Of a stretch of 64,000 nt of DNA, positions 53,128 to 61,817 are shown one piece after another. A program made the translations under genes and the position numbers. Numbering within the stretch: position 1 is the stretch's first letter; each line of letters begins with the position of its first letter. The notes beneath the pieces are model-generated. The model ran no database searches and was not told the DNA's origin. It saw nothing but the letters and a program-made list of their open reading frames with translations. This stretch comes from Betaproteobacteria bacterium (GTDB lineage Bacteria > Pseudomonadota > Gammaproteobacteria > Burkholderiales > Casimicrobiaceae): contig JAAFJA010000006.1 of assembly GCA_013298765.1 (NCBI GenBank), forward strand, positions 163,782-227,781, in the 5' to 3' direction.

Positions 53128-55836
53128 ATGCCCCTACGTGCGAAGTCTCCCCCGCCGATTGCGCCCGCGCTTTCAGCGTTCTTCAGTTCACGCGGGTGGG
53201 AGCCCTTTTCGTTTCAACGTGATGTTTGGGCCGCGCAACGCGACGGCAAAAGCGGTTTGATTCACGCGCCGACGGGATTTGGGAAGACTTATGCGGCGTT
53301 TTGCGGTTTAGTTTCCCTCTCCCTCGGGGACCAGCCGAAGGCGCAGGACGCAGCAACGCTGCGGTCCCGACCAGCGGGAGGGATGGGCGATAGCCCACAG
53401 AGGGTGCCCGAAGGGCGGGTGAGGGAGAGCCCCACGGTACACGACTCAAGCGTTTCAGAGGGAAACACTTCCCTCACCCGCGCGCCGCAAGCGACGCGCG
53501 ACCTCTCCCGGCGGGAGAGGGAATCAAATGCCCCCCTCACCATCCTCTGGATCACCCCCCTCAAAGCCCTCGCAAGCGACACGCTTCTGACCATCAAAGA
53601 TGCAACTGCCGCGCTGCAGCCTTCATGGACCGTCGGCATCCGCACGGGTGACACGCCCGCGAGCGAGCGCGCGAAGCAAGATCGTCGCTTGCCCACCGTG
53701 CTCGTCACCACGCCGGAGTCACTCGCGCTCTTGCTCACCAAAGCTGATTGGCGAGACCGAGTGAGCGCGCTGCATGCCGTCGTTGTCGATGAATGGCATG
53801 AATTGCTCGGATCAAAGCGCGGCGTGCTGCTTGAACTCTGTCTCGCGCGACTACGCGCCGCGCGCCCGCGCCTGATGACGTGGGGAATGAGCGCAACGCT
53901 TGGCAATCTGGATGAAGCAATGCGCGTGCTGATCGGCCCCGATGCAGCGATGCGCGCGGACAACTCCGCGCAGGGGCGCGGGGGCGTGTTGATTTCGGCA
54001 GATATAAAAAAAGAAATCGTCATCGACTCACTGATTCCTGACACGATCGAACGCTTTCCGTGGGCGGGTCATTTGGGCACGCAGATGGTGAAGCGCGTGG
54101 TTGAAAAAATTGGCGAAGCGAAGAGCACGCTGATCTTCACCAATACGCGCTCGCAAACAGAGCTTTGGTATCAGGCGTTGCTCGATGCTGCGCCAGAGCT
54201 GGCTGGGCAGATTGCGCTCCATCATGGTTCGCTCGATAAGGCCACGCGAGACTTCGTGGAGGACGGTATCCGAAGCGGCCTCTTGCGCGCTGTTGTGTGC
54301 ACCAGTTCGCTCGATCTCGGTGTCGACTTTCGTCCCGTCGAGCAAGTGTTGCAAATCGGCTCACCGAAAGGCATTGCGCGGCTCTTGCAGCGCGCGGGGC
54401 GCAGCGGTCATCAGCCTGGCGCGAAATCGCGCGTCACTGTTGTGCCAACGCATGCGCTTGAACTCGTGGAAGCGGCGGCCGCGCGAACGGCGGCGATGGC
54501 GGGCCGAATCGAGACGCGGCATACGCTAGGCAGTGGTCGCGGCACGAATACGCGCAACGCATGGCGCGCACTCGATGTGCTCGCGCAGCATCTGGTGAGC
54601 TGTGCGCTGGCCGGCGGATTCGATCCGGACGAGTTGCGTGCGGAAGTCGAAACCAGTGCGAGCTTCATGAACCTCACCGATGACGAATGGCAGTGGACGC
54701 TTGATTTCGTCACCAAAGGCGGTGCGTCTCTTTCGGCGTATCCGGATTTTCACAAGGTCGTTTTTGACGAGGATTCGAAGCGCTATGTCGTGACTGATCG
54801 AAAAATAGCGCAACGACATCGGATCAACATCGGCACCATCGTCTCCGAAGCGTCTATCAACGTGCAGTTTCAGGGCGGCGCGCGGCTCGGTCATGTGGAA
54901 GAAGATTTCGTTGCTCGGCTCAATCCGGGCGACGCGTTTATTTTTGCCGGGAGCATCGTCGAATTCATTCGCGTGCGCGAGATGACGGCGTATGTGAAGC
55001 GTGCAACAAAAAAGCGCAATCTCGTGCCGCGATGGGCCGGCGGAAAAATGCCGCTCACCACTCAGCTTGCCGACGCAACGCGAGCGTTGATCGCGGAGGC
55101 TAAGCACGGCATTTATTCGACACCTGAAACACAGTGCTGCAAGCCGATTTTCGATCTACAAAACCGCATCTCCGCGCTGCCCGACGAAAAGCAATGGTTG
55201 ATCGAAACCTATAGAGATCGCGAGGGCTGGCATCTCTTTTTCTTTCCATTCGAAGGTCGGCTCGTGCATTTGGGGCTTGCGACGCTCTTCAGCTATCGCC
55301 TCGCGAAAGACGAAGCGAAGACGTTCTCGATTTCGATGAACGATTACGGCTTTGAACTCGTTTCACCGACTGAACAAACGCTGACGAAAGAAACGTTGCA
55401 TCAGTTGCTCGACACGCGAAACGTCGAAGCCGACATCTTGCACGGACTCAACGCGGCAGAGCTTGCGAAACGACAATTCCGCGAAATCGCCCGCGTCGCA
55501 GGGCTGATCGATCAAGGCTATCCGGGCGCGAACAAATCGAACAAGCAATTGCAGATGAGCAGTGGTTTGCTCTTCGACGTGTTCACGAATTACGACAGCG
55601 AGAATTTGCTGCTCAAACAAGCCGTACGCGAAGTGATAGAGCGGCAACTGGAAGCGACGCGTTTACAAACGGCGCTATTGCGATTACGCGCGAGCGAAGT
55701 GCTGCTCAAACATTGCGAGCGCTACACGCCGTTCTCGTTCCCGTTGATGGTGGAACGCTTGCGCGAAAAACTATCCACCGAGCAGATCGAAGATCGTGTG
55801 GCGCGGATGGTGGCGGAGATTGAAGAGACAAAGTAG
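53128..55836 (+). CDS. Ligase-associated DEXH-box helicase (Lhr-like) with in-frame repeat insertion
   Basis: A 902-residue superfamily-2 helicase related to Lhr. Motif I is APTGFGKT (residues 49-56), motif Ia WITPLKALASDT, motif Ib VTTPESL, motif II DEWHEL (as in Lhr and its ligase-associated relatives), SATLGN (III), with the second RecA domain including LIFTNTRSQTE, HHGSLDK and LQRAGRSGH, and the C-terminal WH/Lhr-core domain. The family member paired with an ATP-dependent DNA ligase in a DNA-repair set is usually about 800-850 residues; the extra length is a 70-residue insertion at 63-132, encoded by a palindromic element (53314-53523). The ligase, exonuclease and phosphoesterase genes that usually adjoin are absent here. 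Frame is intact. Confidence 0.93.
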   Translation: MPLRAKSPPPIAPALSAFFSSRGWEPFSFQRDVWAAQRDGKSGLIHAPTGFGKTYAAFCGLVSLSLGDQPKAQDAATLRSRPAGGMGDSPQRVPEGRVRESPTVHDSSVSEGNTSLTRAPQATRDLSRRERESNAPLTILWITPLKALASDTLLTIKDATAALQPSWTVGIRTGDTPASERAKQDRRLPTVLVTTPESLALLLTKADWRDRVSALHAVVVDEWHELLGSKRGVLLELCLARLRAARPRLMTWGMSATLGNLDEAMRVLIGPDAAMRADNSAQGRGGVLISADIKKEIVIDSLIPDTIERFPWAGHLGTQMVKRVVEKIGEAKSTLIFTNTRSQTELWYQALLDAAPELAGQIALHHGSLDKATRDFVEDGIRSGLLRAVVCTSSLDLGVDFRPVEQVLQIGSPKGIARLLQRAGRSGHQPGAKSRVTVVPTHALELVEAAAARTAAMAGRIETRHTLGSGRGTNTRNAWRALDVLAQHLVSCALAGGFDPDELRAEVETSASFMNLTDDEWQWTLDFVTKGGASLSAYPDFHKVVFDEDSKRYVVTDRKIAQRHRINIGTIVSEASINVQFQGGARLGHVEEDFVARLNPGDAFIFAGSIVEFIRVREMTAYVKRATKKRNLVPRWAGGKMPLTTQLADATRALIAEAKHGIYSTPETQCCKPIFDLQNRISALPDEKQWLIETYRDREGWHLFFFPFEGRLVHLGLATLFSYRLAKDEAKTFSISMNDYGFELVSPTEQTLTKETLHQLLDTRNVEADILHGLNAAELAKRQFREIARVAGLIDQGYPGANKSNKQLQMSSGLLFDVFTNYDSENLLLKQAVREVIERQLEATRLQTALLRLRASEVLLKHCERYTPFSFPLMVERLREKLSTEQIEDRVARMVAEIEETK
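53314..53523. repeat. In-frame palindromic repeat element inside the helicase gene
   Basis: 210 bases (70 codons) of repeat sequence. The ends (TCCCTCTCCCTCGGGGA at the left; CTCTCCCGGCGGGAGAGGGA at the right) are inverted with respect to each other, and inner arms carry GAGGGTGCCCGAAGGGCGGGTGAGGGA and CTTCCCTCACCCGCGCGC. The core at 53400-53425 matches the thyA element at 24 of 26 bases. The frame passes through it unbroken. Confidence 0.88.
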
Positions 55837-55850
55837 CTTAGAACCGTATC

Positions 55851-55868
55851 GCCTTTTTATTAAAAGGC
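55851..55868 (+). terminator. Hairpin after the helicase gene
   Basis: GCCTTTT (55851-55857), loop TATT, AAAAGGC (55862-55868): perfect 7-bp stem, beginning 15 bases after the stop codon. No U-tract follows, so it is a probable transcript-end hairpin rather than a typical terminator. Confidence 0.45.
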
Positions 55869-56061
55869 TAAGAAGCAATTTGGCGTTATTTCCAATACTT
55901 AATTAATCGGCTTGTAGCCCTGATATTTTCGTTCGATAAGATGCATTCCTGTGTAGTCTCATTCTCGATGACAACACGCATGGTCGCGGCGATTCTCCGG
56001 AAAATTTCTTGTGCGGTCGAACACGCGCGACGTAGAAATTCCGACCGCCAGCGGCGCTTGT

Positions 56062-56883
56062 TTAGTTACGCGGCTCGCCCTGTTCATTGACGCTCAAGGT
56101 CGCCCCGGGTGGAGAGATCACTTGCGCCCGATGGTCCTGGCCGCGAAAGCGATAGGTCACGTCCCAGTAGCTCGCGTGGTTGTAGTTGTTCGTATTCGCG
56201 CAACGCCGAACGTTTTGTCCGTAGCCGGATGCTACGTCGCCGCGATTCACATTCGCACCGACCGCCGCACCCGCAATCGCGCCGCCGGCCGTTGCAATAT
56301 CTTGCCCGCGCCCGCCGCCAATTTGATGCCCAAGCACGCCGCCAAGCACGGCACCGAAAATGGCGCCGGGTACGTTCGCGTCGCCGCGTTTTTCCACAAT
56401 GCGCTCGCGCTCGACCCAGCAACGCTCGCCCGCGCGTCCAGTGACCGCACGAACGTCGATCACTTCCGCTTCATAGATGCGTTCGTTGTCCCGTCGGTTG
56501 TAACCGTAAGTCTGGCTCTGCTGGGCGTCGTACATGGGCGCATATCTGCGCTCCTCAATACGTGCTGCTTGCTTGATCGCTCGCACTGATGACACGCGAT
56601 CACTCAGTCCCATCGATGTAAGCGACGGATAACGCCCAGGACGCAAAACAACGCAGCGGCCGCGAAACTGCGTGTGTTCACACACTTCCCAACGCGAGCT
56701 CTCGACGATCACCGAGGACGCGCGATCGTTGAAGCCGTACGCACCGAAGTTTTTGACTCGCGCAGAGGCGCTGAACGCGCGTCCGACGAAGTTATCGTGC
56801 TCGTAAAAGGTGATCTGCGCACTCGCTGGCATGGCAAGTGCGACCACGCCTATGCTCAGTGCGTTTCTAACCGCGCTTCTCAT
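56062..56883 (-). CDS. Exported beta/gamma-crystallin and glycine-zipper protein
   Basis: A 273-residue protein with signal peptide (ending MPASAQ), two beta/gamma-crystallin Greek-key motifs (about residues 23-105; TFYEHDNFVGRAFSA... and WEVCEHTQFRGRCVVLRPGRYPSLTSMGLSDRVSSVRA), a linker, and a glycine-zipper 2TM segment (about 173-222; GAIFGAVLGGVLGHQIGGG...AGGAIAGAAVGANV), then a short C-terminal beta region. The zipper resembles those in outer-membrane lipoproteins of the SlyB type, suggesting membrane association; the crystallin pair may bind calcium. It is the last gene of a run of envelope-stress genes on the minus strand. Function unknown. Confidence 0.85.
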   Translation of the reverse strand: MRSAVRNALSIGVVALAMPASAQITFYEHDNFVGRAFSASARVKNFGAYGFNDRASSVIVESSRWEVCEHTQFRGRCVVLRPGRYPSLTSMGLSDRVSSVRAIKQAARIEERRYAPMYDAQQSQTYGYNRRDNERIYEAEVIDVRAVTGRAGERCWVERERIVEKRGDANVPGAIFGAVLGGVLGHQIGGGRGQDIATAGGAIAGAAVGANVNRGDVASGYGQNVRRCANTNNYNHASYWDVTYRFRGQDHRAQVISPPGATLSVNEQGEPRN

Positions 56884-56962
56884 ATCGTTCTATCCTTGGT
56901 TTGCAATTGATGAACAAAGGCGTTATCGAACCGCTGGTCCGCTAAAGCCGGTGCCGCGCGCT

Positions 56963-57280
56963 TCAAGGACGCACAGCGATACGGTTCTGAACCGCAATAA
57001 CCCCGCTCACGCCGCGTGCGATGCTCTCCGCACGGGAGCGCTCGTCGGATGATTTGGCGAATCCGGACAATTGAACGGTACCTTTCATTGTTTCGACGCT
57101 GATGGAGGCTGCATCGACCGTTGAATCTTCGACGAAGCGCGCTTTCACGCGAGTTGTGATGGCAGTGTCATCGATATACGCGCCGACCGATTCCTGATCG
57201 CGCATAACGGCGCAACCCGTGACCGAAACGATGGCTGTGGCCAACAACGCAAGCACGATAGTGTGGGTAATCTTTTTCAT
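56963..57280 (-). CDS. BON-domain lipoprotein
   Basis: A 105-residue periplasmic lipoprotein: signal with lipobox SVTGC (cysteine 23), then one BON domain (about residues 33-105; DDTAITTRVKARFVED, SISVETMKGTVQLSGFAKSSDERSRAESIARGVSGVIAVQNRI). BON domains bind phospholipid and membranes, and such proteins (OsmY/DolP class) help the outer membrane under stress. Start at ATG 57280, preceded by CAGGAGAG. It lies in the envelope-stress run. Confidence 0.93.
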   Translation of the reverse strand: MKKITHTIVLALLATAIVSVTGCAVMRDQESVGAYIDDTAITTRVKARFVEDSTVDAASISVETMKGTVQLSGFAKSSDERSRAESIARGVSGVIAVQNRIAVRP

Positions 57281-57562
57281 GGTTTCTCTCCTGATAGAGT
57301 TTGACAAACAGTGGTCTGAGTTCGCTGCGATCAATTACAAGAAGTCGGTGCAACTGACGCAGCAGCAGCGCACCTACTTTTTCTTATGCGGTCATGCAAC
57401 CGCCCAGCGCGTTGGTGCGACTGTTTTCGTGCAGTCGATGCGCTGTCAGATCGCGATCGCTAACGATGTTGATGGGGTGTAGATGGGTCTCTATGGCAAA
57501 TCGCTCGGCGATCGGATTGCGCTTGCCTATCGTTTTGAGATCGTTTGATTCGTCATCGGCTC

Positions 57563-58072
57563 TCATCGTCGATCCCTGGGCTTGAGTCGCGTGGCAGCTT
57601 CCAGCACCGATACGGCGATATCGGTCGCGCGCGGAGAACGCAACAAGCCGGCTCCGATCGCTGTCATGGAAACCATGCGCCACGGTCGCGCCCAAACTAA
57701 AGCACTACCGACTGCGAGGGAGATCATCATTGCTGGTAGCGGATGTCGCCTGGTATAGCGGGTCACCGCGTACTCAGCGATCAATGCTCCAGAACGAAGC
57801 GGCTGTTGATGCCACCAGTCGGCAACGCTTGCGCACGCTATTTCGCTCAGCCGATTCGTGGATCGTTGCCGAGAATCGCGACGATCGTTGATATCCTCTG
57901 TGCGCTCGCGAGTGTTCGGCTCTTTAGTGCGCTCGCTTTCACCGAGCCCGAGTGCGTCAGCGGTTTCGCTGCCTTGCGTAAGAAAATCCAGTAGCGCAGC
58001 GCGGGTTGTCTCAACGACCCGCGCTTCGGCCGACTCAACCGCAGTCGACTGGGCGGCTGCGGCTATTCTCAT
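57563..58072 (-). CDS. Hypothetical protein with C-terminal membrane segment
   Basis: A 169-residue protein whose ATG overlaps the stop codon of the holin-like gene upstream (ATGA). The N-terminal half is acidic and helix-rich; residues 112-143 contain hydrophobic stretches (PAMMISLAVGSALVWARP and SMTAIGAGLLRSP). I do not recognise the family, but proteins of this type follow DUF883 and holin-like genes in Burkholderiales stress clusters. Function unknown. Confidence 0.7.
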   Translation of the reverse strand: MRIAAAAQSTAVESAEARVVETTRAALLDFLTQGSETADALGLGESERTKEPNTRERTEDINDRRDSRQRSTNRLSEIACASVADWWHQQPLRSGALIAEYAVTRYTRRHPLPAMMISLAVGSALVWARPWRMVSMTAIGAGLLRSPRATDIAVSVLEAATRLKPRDRR

Positions 58073-58470
58073 GTCGGTCGCCCGGCAAAGCTCCGAAGCG
58101 CTTTCGCGTCAAGCGAAAACTGTGCGGCCAGCGAAGCACTTTCTTGCAGCGTGGTCTCAGACCGTGCGCTACGTAGCGCAAGCGCCGCGAACAGAAGCAT
58201 CGAAAGTGGAATCAACCAGATAAACCACGGTGCCTGCAAAGGCATTGTCATCTCGAACATGAGTGCAACGCCACTGAACGCAACCGATAACACCATCGCG
58301 ACGAAGGCAAGCAATGCCGCGACCGTTTGTCGCATCCACTGCCTGCGCTTTAACTCGAACTCGCTCTTTGTAAGGCGCGAATAGGCGATGGCATGATCAA
58401 GCAGCAAATCGGGGCGTTGCAAGAGCAACTCCACGAAAGCCGCTGGCAGATTGGTGTGAGGAGCAGCCAT
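58069..58470 (-). CDS. Phage-holin-like membrane protein (holin superfamily-type)
   Basis: A 133-residue protein with two membrane helices (about residues 49-70 and 78-98; LLAFVAMVLSVAFSGVAL, IWLIPLSMLLFAALAL), preceded by an amphipathic region with RPDLLLDHAIAYSRL. The arrangement matches the short membrane proteins often labelled phage holin family that sit between DUF883 and hypothetical genes in proteobacterial stress clusters; lytic function is not implied. Start at ATG 58470; TTG 58482 is possible. It overlaps the next gene by four bases (ATGA) and begins shortly after the DUF883 stop codon. Confidence 0.75.
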   Translation of the reverse strand: MAAPHTNLPAAFVELLLQRPDLLLDHAIAYSRLTKSEFELKRRQWMRQTVAALLAFVAMVLSVAFSGVALMFEMTMPLQAPWFIWLIPLSMLLFAALALRSARSETTLQESASLAAQFSLDAKALRSFAGRPT

Positions 58471-58486
58471 ATATTCGATCAAATGG

Positions 58487-58879
58487 CTATCGCGATGCGC
58501 GATGCGCGCTTCGACCGCGCGAGAGCATCACAAGCATCGTAATCGCGGCACCCGATGCGGCAGCAATTGCAATCGCCTTCATCGGCTGTTCGACGACATA
58601 GGACTCGCAGGCATGCGCGTAACCGGTCATCGCGCGGCCAGCACGTCGGCTCGTGTCGCGCACACCATCGGCTGCGGACTGCGCCATCGCGTCTACACGA
58701 TCGGCCATGCGGCTAACCGTAGGTTTGATTTGATCGCGTACCGATTCGACTTTGTCGGAGACCGCGGACAACGCGTCTTGTGCAGTGTCAGCGGCACGTT
58801 CGGCGCTGTTGCCAATTCGACTGGCGTATTTGTCGACGGTATCGTGCGTTTGTTTTGCAATGTTGGAGTCGTGATTCAT
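58487..58879 (-). CDS. DUF883 (ElaB/YqjD-type) membrane-anchored protein
   Basis: A 130-residue protein with a long amphipathic, coiled-coil-like region (about 15-90; DTVDKYASRIGNSAERAADTAQ, KVESVRDQIKPTVSRMADRV) and a single C-terminal membrane helix (PMKAIAIAAASGAAITMLVML) with basic tail SRGRSAHRASR. This is the DUF883 layout; E. coli ElaB/YqjD bind ribosomes and membranes in stationary phase. Start at ATG 58879, preceded by AGGAAA; earlier in-frame codons belong to the intergenic region. It leads the holin-hypothetical pair. Confidence 0.9.
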   Translation of the reverse strand: MNHDSNIAKQTHDTVDKYASRIGNSAERAADTAQDALSAVSDKVESVRDQIKPTVSRMADRVDAMAQSAADGVRDTSRRAGRAMTGYAHACESYVVEQPMKAIAIAAASGAAITMLVMLSRGRSAHRASR

Positions 58880-58919
58880 GAGAGCATTTCCTGAGAAGCT
58901 AGATTGAATAAGATGGCCG

Positions 58920-59090
58920 CTATCGTTTACCGCCTCGAAAGAGGCTAAAAACAAACGTAGCAATCGCCATGAGAGCGAAGAGATAGAAGAGAATCTTGGC
59001 GATATCGACGGCACCAGCGGCGATACCGCCGAATCCGAAGATGGCCGCGATCAGCGCGACGACGAGAAAGATGATGGCGTAATTGAGCAT
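58920..59090 (-). CDS. DUF1328 small membrane protein
   Basis: A 56-residue protein of the DUF1328 (YtjA) family: [20 protein letters not shown] with [18 protein letters not shown] and a C-terminal basic tail FRGGKR; two membrane helices. Members are common in Gram-negative stress clusters. Start at ATG 59090, preceded by AAGGAGG. The earlier start codons in the frame lie in intergenic sequence. Confidence 0.94.
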   Translation of the reverse strand: MLNYAIIFLVVALIAAIFGFGGIAAGAVDIAKILFYLFALMAIATFVFSLFRGGKR

Positions 59091-59265
59091 GATGCCTCCT
59101 TGCGAATCGACCAATGAGAGGAGTAAGCGCTTGGCGTTTCGTAGATGAGAGTGTCCCCTGCGCGACGCGCAACACGCATCGGAGAGACGGCGCAACCTAG
59201 ATAGGTTGGGCTACACGGGCGGTGTAGGACGGCGCTTACAACGCCTTTTGCTCGCTTGCGCTGGG

Positions 59266-60678
59266 CTAGATACTCGCCTGAGTGCTCGCATGCCCACTGT
59301 CGTTCGGAGTGTCGGCATTCGAACGAGCACTGTTCGCATGCTTTTTGGGTAGCCGAGCAGACACGCGAACGCCATGCCGTGGCCGCGTTATCACGGTGAA
59401 TTCGCCGCGCAGCGCTTCGACCCGATGCAGCATTCCCGCGAAGCCGTGGCTACGGTTGAATTGCGTTTGCAGATCGAATCCCACACCGTTATCTGCGACG
59501 ACCAGTTCGACGCTTCCGTCGTGGCTGCTTAGGGTGACGCTGACCGAGGTGGCTTTCGCATAGCGAGACACATTGGTGAGCGACTCCTGTGTTACGCGAT
59601 AGAGTGTGAGCTGTGCCTCGCCGTCGAGTTCGACCTCATCGAGTTTCGAACTGGCTTGGACGCCTGTATTCGCACTGAACTCGCGCACCAGAATATCGAG
59701 CGCCGCAACAAGCCCGAGGTTCGACAGTGACGATGGACGCAGGTTTTCGACGATCTCCCGTTTCAGGGCGATCACAGAGTTAAGCGTCTCAATCAAATGT
59801 TCGAGCCGCAAGCGCAGCGGCTCGTTTCCTTCGGGCAGTTTGGACCGAATGCGTGCCACGTCGAGCTTCGCGGCTGTGAGTAGTGCCCCGAGTTCATCGT
59901 GCAGTTCGCGCGCAAGATTCTCGCGCTCGGACTCCTGGACGTTTTGCAAGTGATTGGCGAGCACGGTCAGGCGCGACGTGCGCTCTTTAACTAGCGCTTC
60001 AAGTTGATCGCGTTCATTTACCAACCGCTTTCGCCGAGACTCAGAGACGACGTCGAGTCGATCCGTTTGGCGCAGGTATAGCACGAAGCTCAACAATCCA
60101 AGCAGCGCGGCAAGCGCTGCGCCAACGCGAAACATGGAAAGTGATCGATCAATCTGCCGCTGCGTGATCTCGATACTCTGGGCTATCGTCGCAATCATTT
60201 GATTTGAGGCGTTGCGCAGTTCCATCGCTTCTTTTTTCTGCGCGTTGTCGCTCAACGACGCGATCGAGGCCTGACCCGTGGTGCTAGACGGGCTGATCGC
60301 TGTGTCGACAACGACGCCGTTGCGGGCGCGAACAACTGCCGCTCGAAGTGCGGCGAGTTGCGTGAGATTAGCAGTGTCTTCGGCGTACAGCGTGCCAATT
60401 CGCTGCATGTCGCGGTCGGCTTGCGCAACTGTGTCGCGGTACACCGTGAAATCGACAGCGGTACCTGTTCGCACAAATTCGCGTCGCGCCGACTCAGCCT
60501 CCGCCAGCTGCTGCAGCATGGCGTGCAATGTTGCGCGACGCTGCTGCTCGATCAACATCGTGTCGGCAGCGTCGGTAGCTCGACGGTAGCCAAGCTCGTT
60601 AATTACGATGAGCGAGGCAACAGCAATGACAGCAAGTGATCGTGGCCACCGTACTTTTCGAGTCGTGTTGCGCGTCAT
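59266..60678 (-). CDS. CHASE3-type sensor histidine kinase (NarX-like)
   Basis: A 470-residue membrane kinase. First helix about residues 13-29, a CHASE3-like periplasmic domain (about 32-180; SARREFVRTGTAVDF), second helix 185-204, a short coiled coil (205-245), a HisKA_3 domain with His260 in RELHDELGALLTAAKLD, and a HATPase with DNGVGFD. This type normally pairs with LuxR-type regulators; here the gene upstream encodes a receiver-only protein. The kinase is followed on the same strand by six small envelope-stress genes. Whether they are under its control is unproved. No cytoplasmic PAS or GAF domain is visible. Confidence 0.92.
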   Translation of the reverse strand: MTRNTTRKVRWPRSLAVIAVASLIVINELGYRRATDAADTMLIEQQRRATLHAMLQQLAEAESARREFVRTGTAVDFTVYRDTVAQADRDMQRIGTLYAEDTANLTQLAALRAAVVRARNGVVVDTAISPSSTTGQASIASLSDNAQKKEAMELRNASNQMIATIAQSIEITQRQIDRSLSMFRVGAALAALLGLLSFVLYLRQTDRLDVVSESRRKRLVNERDQLEALVKERTSRLTVLANHLQNVQESERENLARELHDELGALLTAAKLDVARIRSKLPEGNEPLRLRLEHLIETLNSVIALKREIVENLRPSSLSNLGLVAALDILVREFSANTGVQASSKLDEVELDGEAQLTLYRVTQESLTNVSRYAKATSVSVTLSSHDGSVELVVADNGVGFDLQTQFNRSHGFAGMLHRVEALRGEFTVITRPRHGVRVSARLPKKHANSARSNADTPNDSGHASTQASI

Positions 60679-60831
60679 TGTGAATGCCTTTCACGGCGGC
60701 GAAGTCGGGGCAAGGAATACGCTCGGACTCTGCAGGACGCAGCTTACTCCTAGCGGCACACGTGATCCAGCGATGCTTCGCAAGGCGGTGGGCGAAACCT
60801 CCAAGCAAATCATCGGTGGCTGCGCATTGAT

Positions 60832-61230
60832 TCAAGGCGCGCTGGATGCGCCATTCAGGTTGCTCGAGAGCGTTCGGCAGAATGCGATCAAGTCATCGAT
60901 CTCGTTGGATTTATCGAAGACCGCATCGGCCCCAAGCGCCTCGGACTGAGTGCGAATTTCTTTCGTTGCGAAGTTGGTGAGCACAACGGTTTTCTGTTGT
61001 GCGGTTCGCGACTTGCACGCTGACAGCACTTGTAATCCGCTGCCTTCGACCAAGAATATGTCGATGATGACGAGATCCCATGCGGTCGGATTTGCCGCAA
61101 GCCAATCGATTGCCTCGTGCGCGCCCACTGCGTAGCCGCAGATCTGCGCGTCCGCCAATTCGGCAAGCGTCGCAGCCAGATTGTCTCGAATGATGGCACT
61201 ATCTTCGACGAGATAAGTCCGGAGTTTCAA
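60832..61230 (-). CDS. Receiver-only response regulator
   Basis: A 132-residue protein consisting of one receiver domain: acidic pair E9-D10 (LVEDS), phosphorylatable Asp57 (VIIDIFL), Thr85 in VLTNFATKE, and Lys107 (VFDKSNE), all intact. No output domain follows. Start at TTG 61230, preceded by AAGGA at 5 bases; earlier codons of the open frame do not fit a receiver. Most partners of NarX-like kinases are LuxR-type, so this one may act by protein contact. It is upstream of the CHASE3 kinase gene on the same strand, with 153 bases between, and divergent from the BLUF gene. Confidence 0.88.
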   Translation of the reverse strand: MKLRTYLVEDSAIIRDNLAATLAELADAQICGYAVGAHEAIDWLAANPTAWDLVIIDIFLVEGSGLQVLSACKSRTAQQKTVVLTNFATKEIRTQSEALGADAVFDKSNEIDDLIAFCRTLSSNLNGASSAP

Positions 61231-61353
61231 AGAGTCCTTCAGGAACAGAAGAAGCGAGTTGAGCCGATGAATGCGGCCGATCACTCGCCCTAGACTGCGC
61301 GACGTTGAGCGTCAACGATCACATCACGAATGGCGAATCGCCAACTCTACGCT

Positions 61354-61518
61354 CTAGTTTTGCGCGTTGCTGTAGGACGAGCGCTCGTTTTTTCGCGCTT
61401 TGAAGTCCAGAGAGGTTCCGGCTTTACCAGAGCGGTGCGGCACAAATTTTGTTTTATTCAGGTCGCTAGCAACAACAAACTCCGCGAAAGCCCGATTTAA
61501 AAGAGCTAACGTGTCCAT
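61354..61518 (-). CDS. Small hypothetical protein
   Basis: A possible 54-residue protein (MDTLALLNRAFAEFV...) preceded by GGGAAA. Ends SSYSNAQN; the middle is basic (HRSGKAGTSLDFKARKNER). No family recognised; it could be a chance frame. It lies between the receiver gene and the BLUF gene, where no other coding sequence is visible. Confidence 0.35.
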   Translation of the reverse strand: MDTLALLNRAFAEFVVASDLNKTKFVPHRSGKAGTSLDFKARKNERSSYSNAQN

Positions 61519-61817
61519 TTCGCTATTTCCCGTTTGCACTGTATTTGTGCGTATGTCCATTAGATGCAAACGCGAGTCACAATTGTTGTACCATGCTCAT
61601 GAGATGGAGGAAAGCCGGAGCGCGATCAGTTTCTGGATCGCGGTGAGCGCCGCAGCTGTCAGCCCTGTGTGCCGTGCATGACGCTCATTGGCTCGTTGTT
61701 TGCGCACGCGGAGCACGGCCATGCGAGGCTCTCTCCGGTGCAATGGTTCACGTTCGCTTTTCGGGAAATCAGCCACTCGCGCAGCCATACGACTTTCACA
61801 ATATAGAAGGGGATCCC

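Noticed and set aside
60608-60949. Plus-strand frame between the kinase and receiver genes
   Set aside because: It overlaps both genes antisense and lacks motifs.
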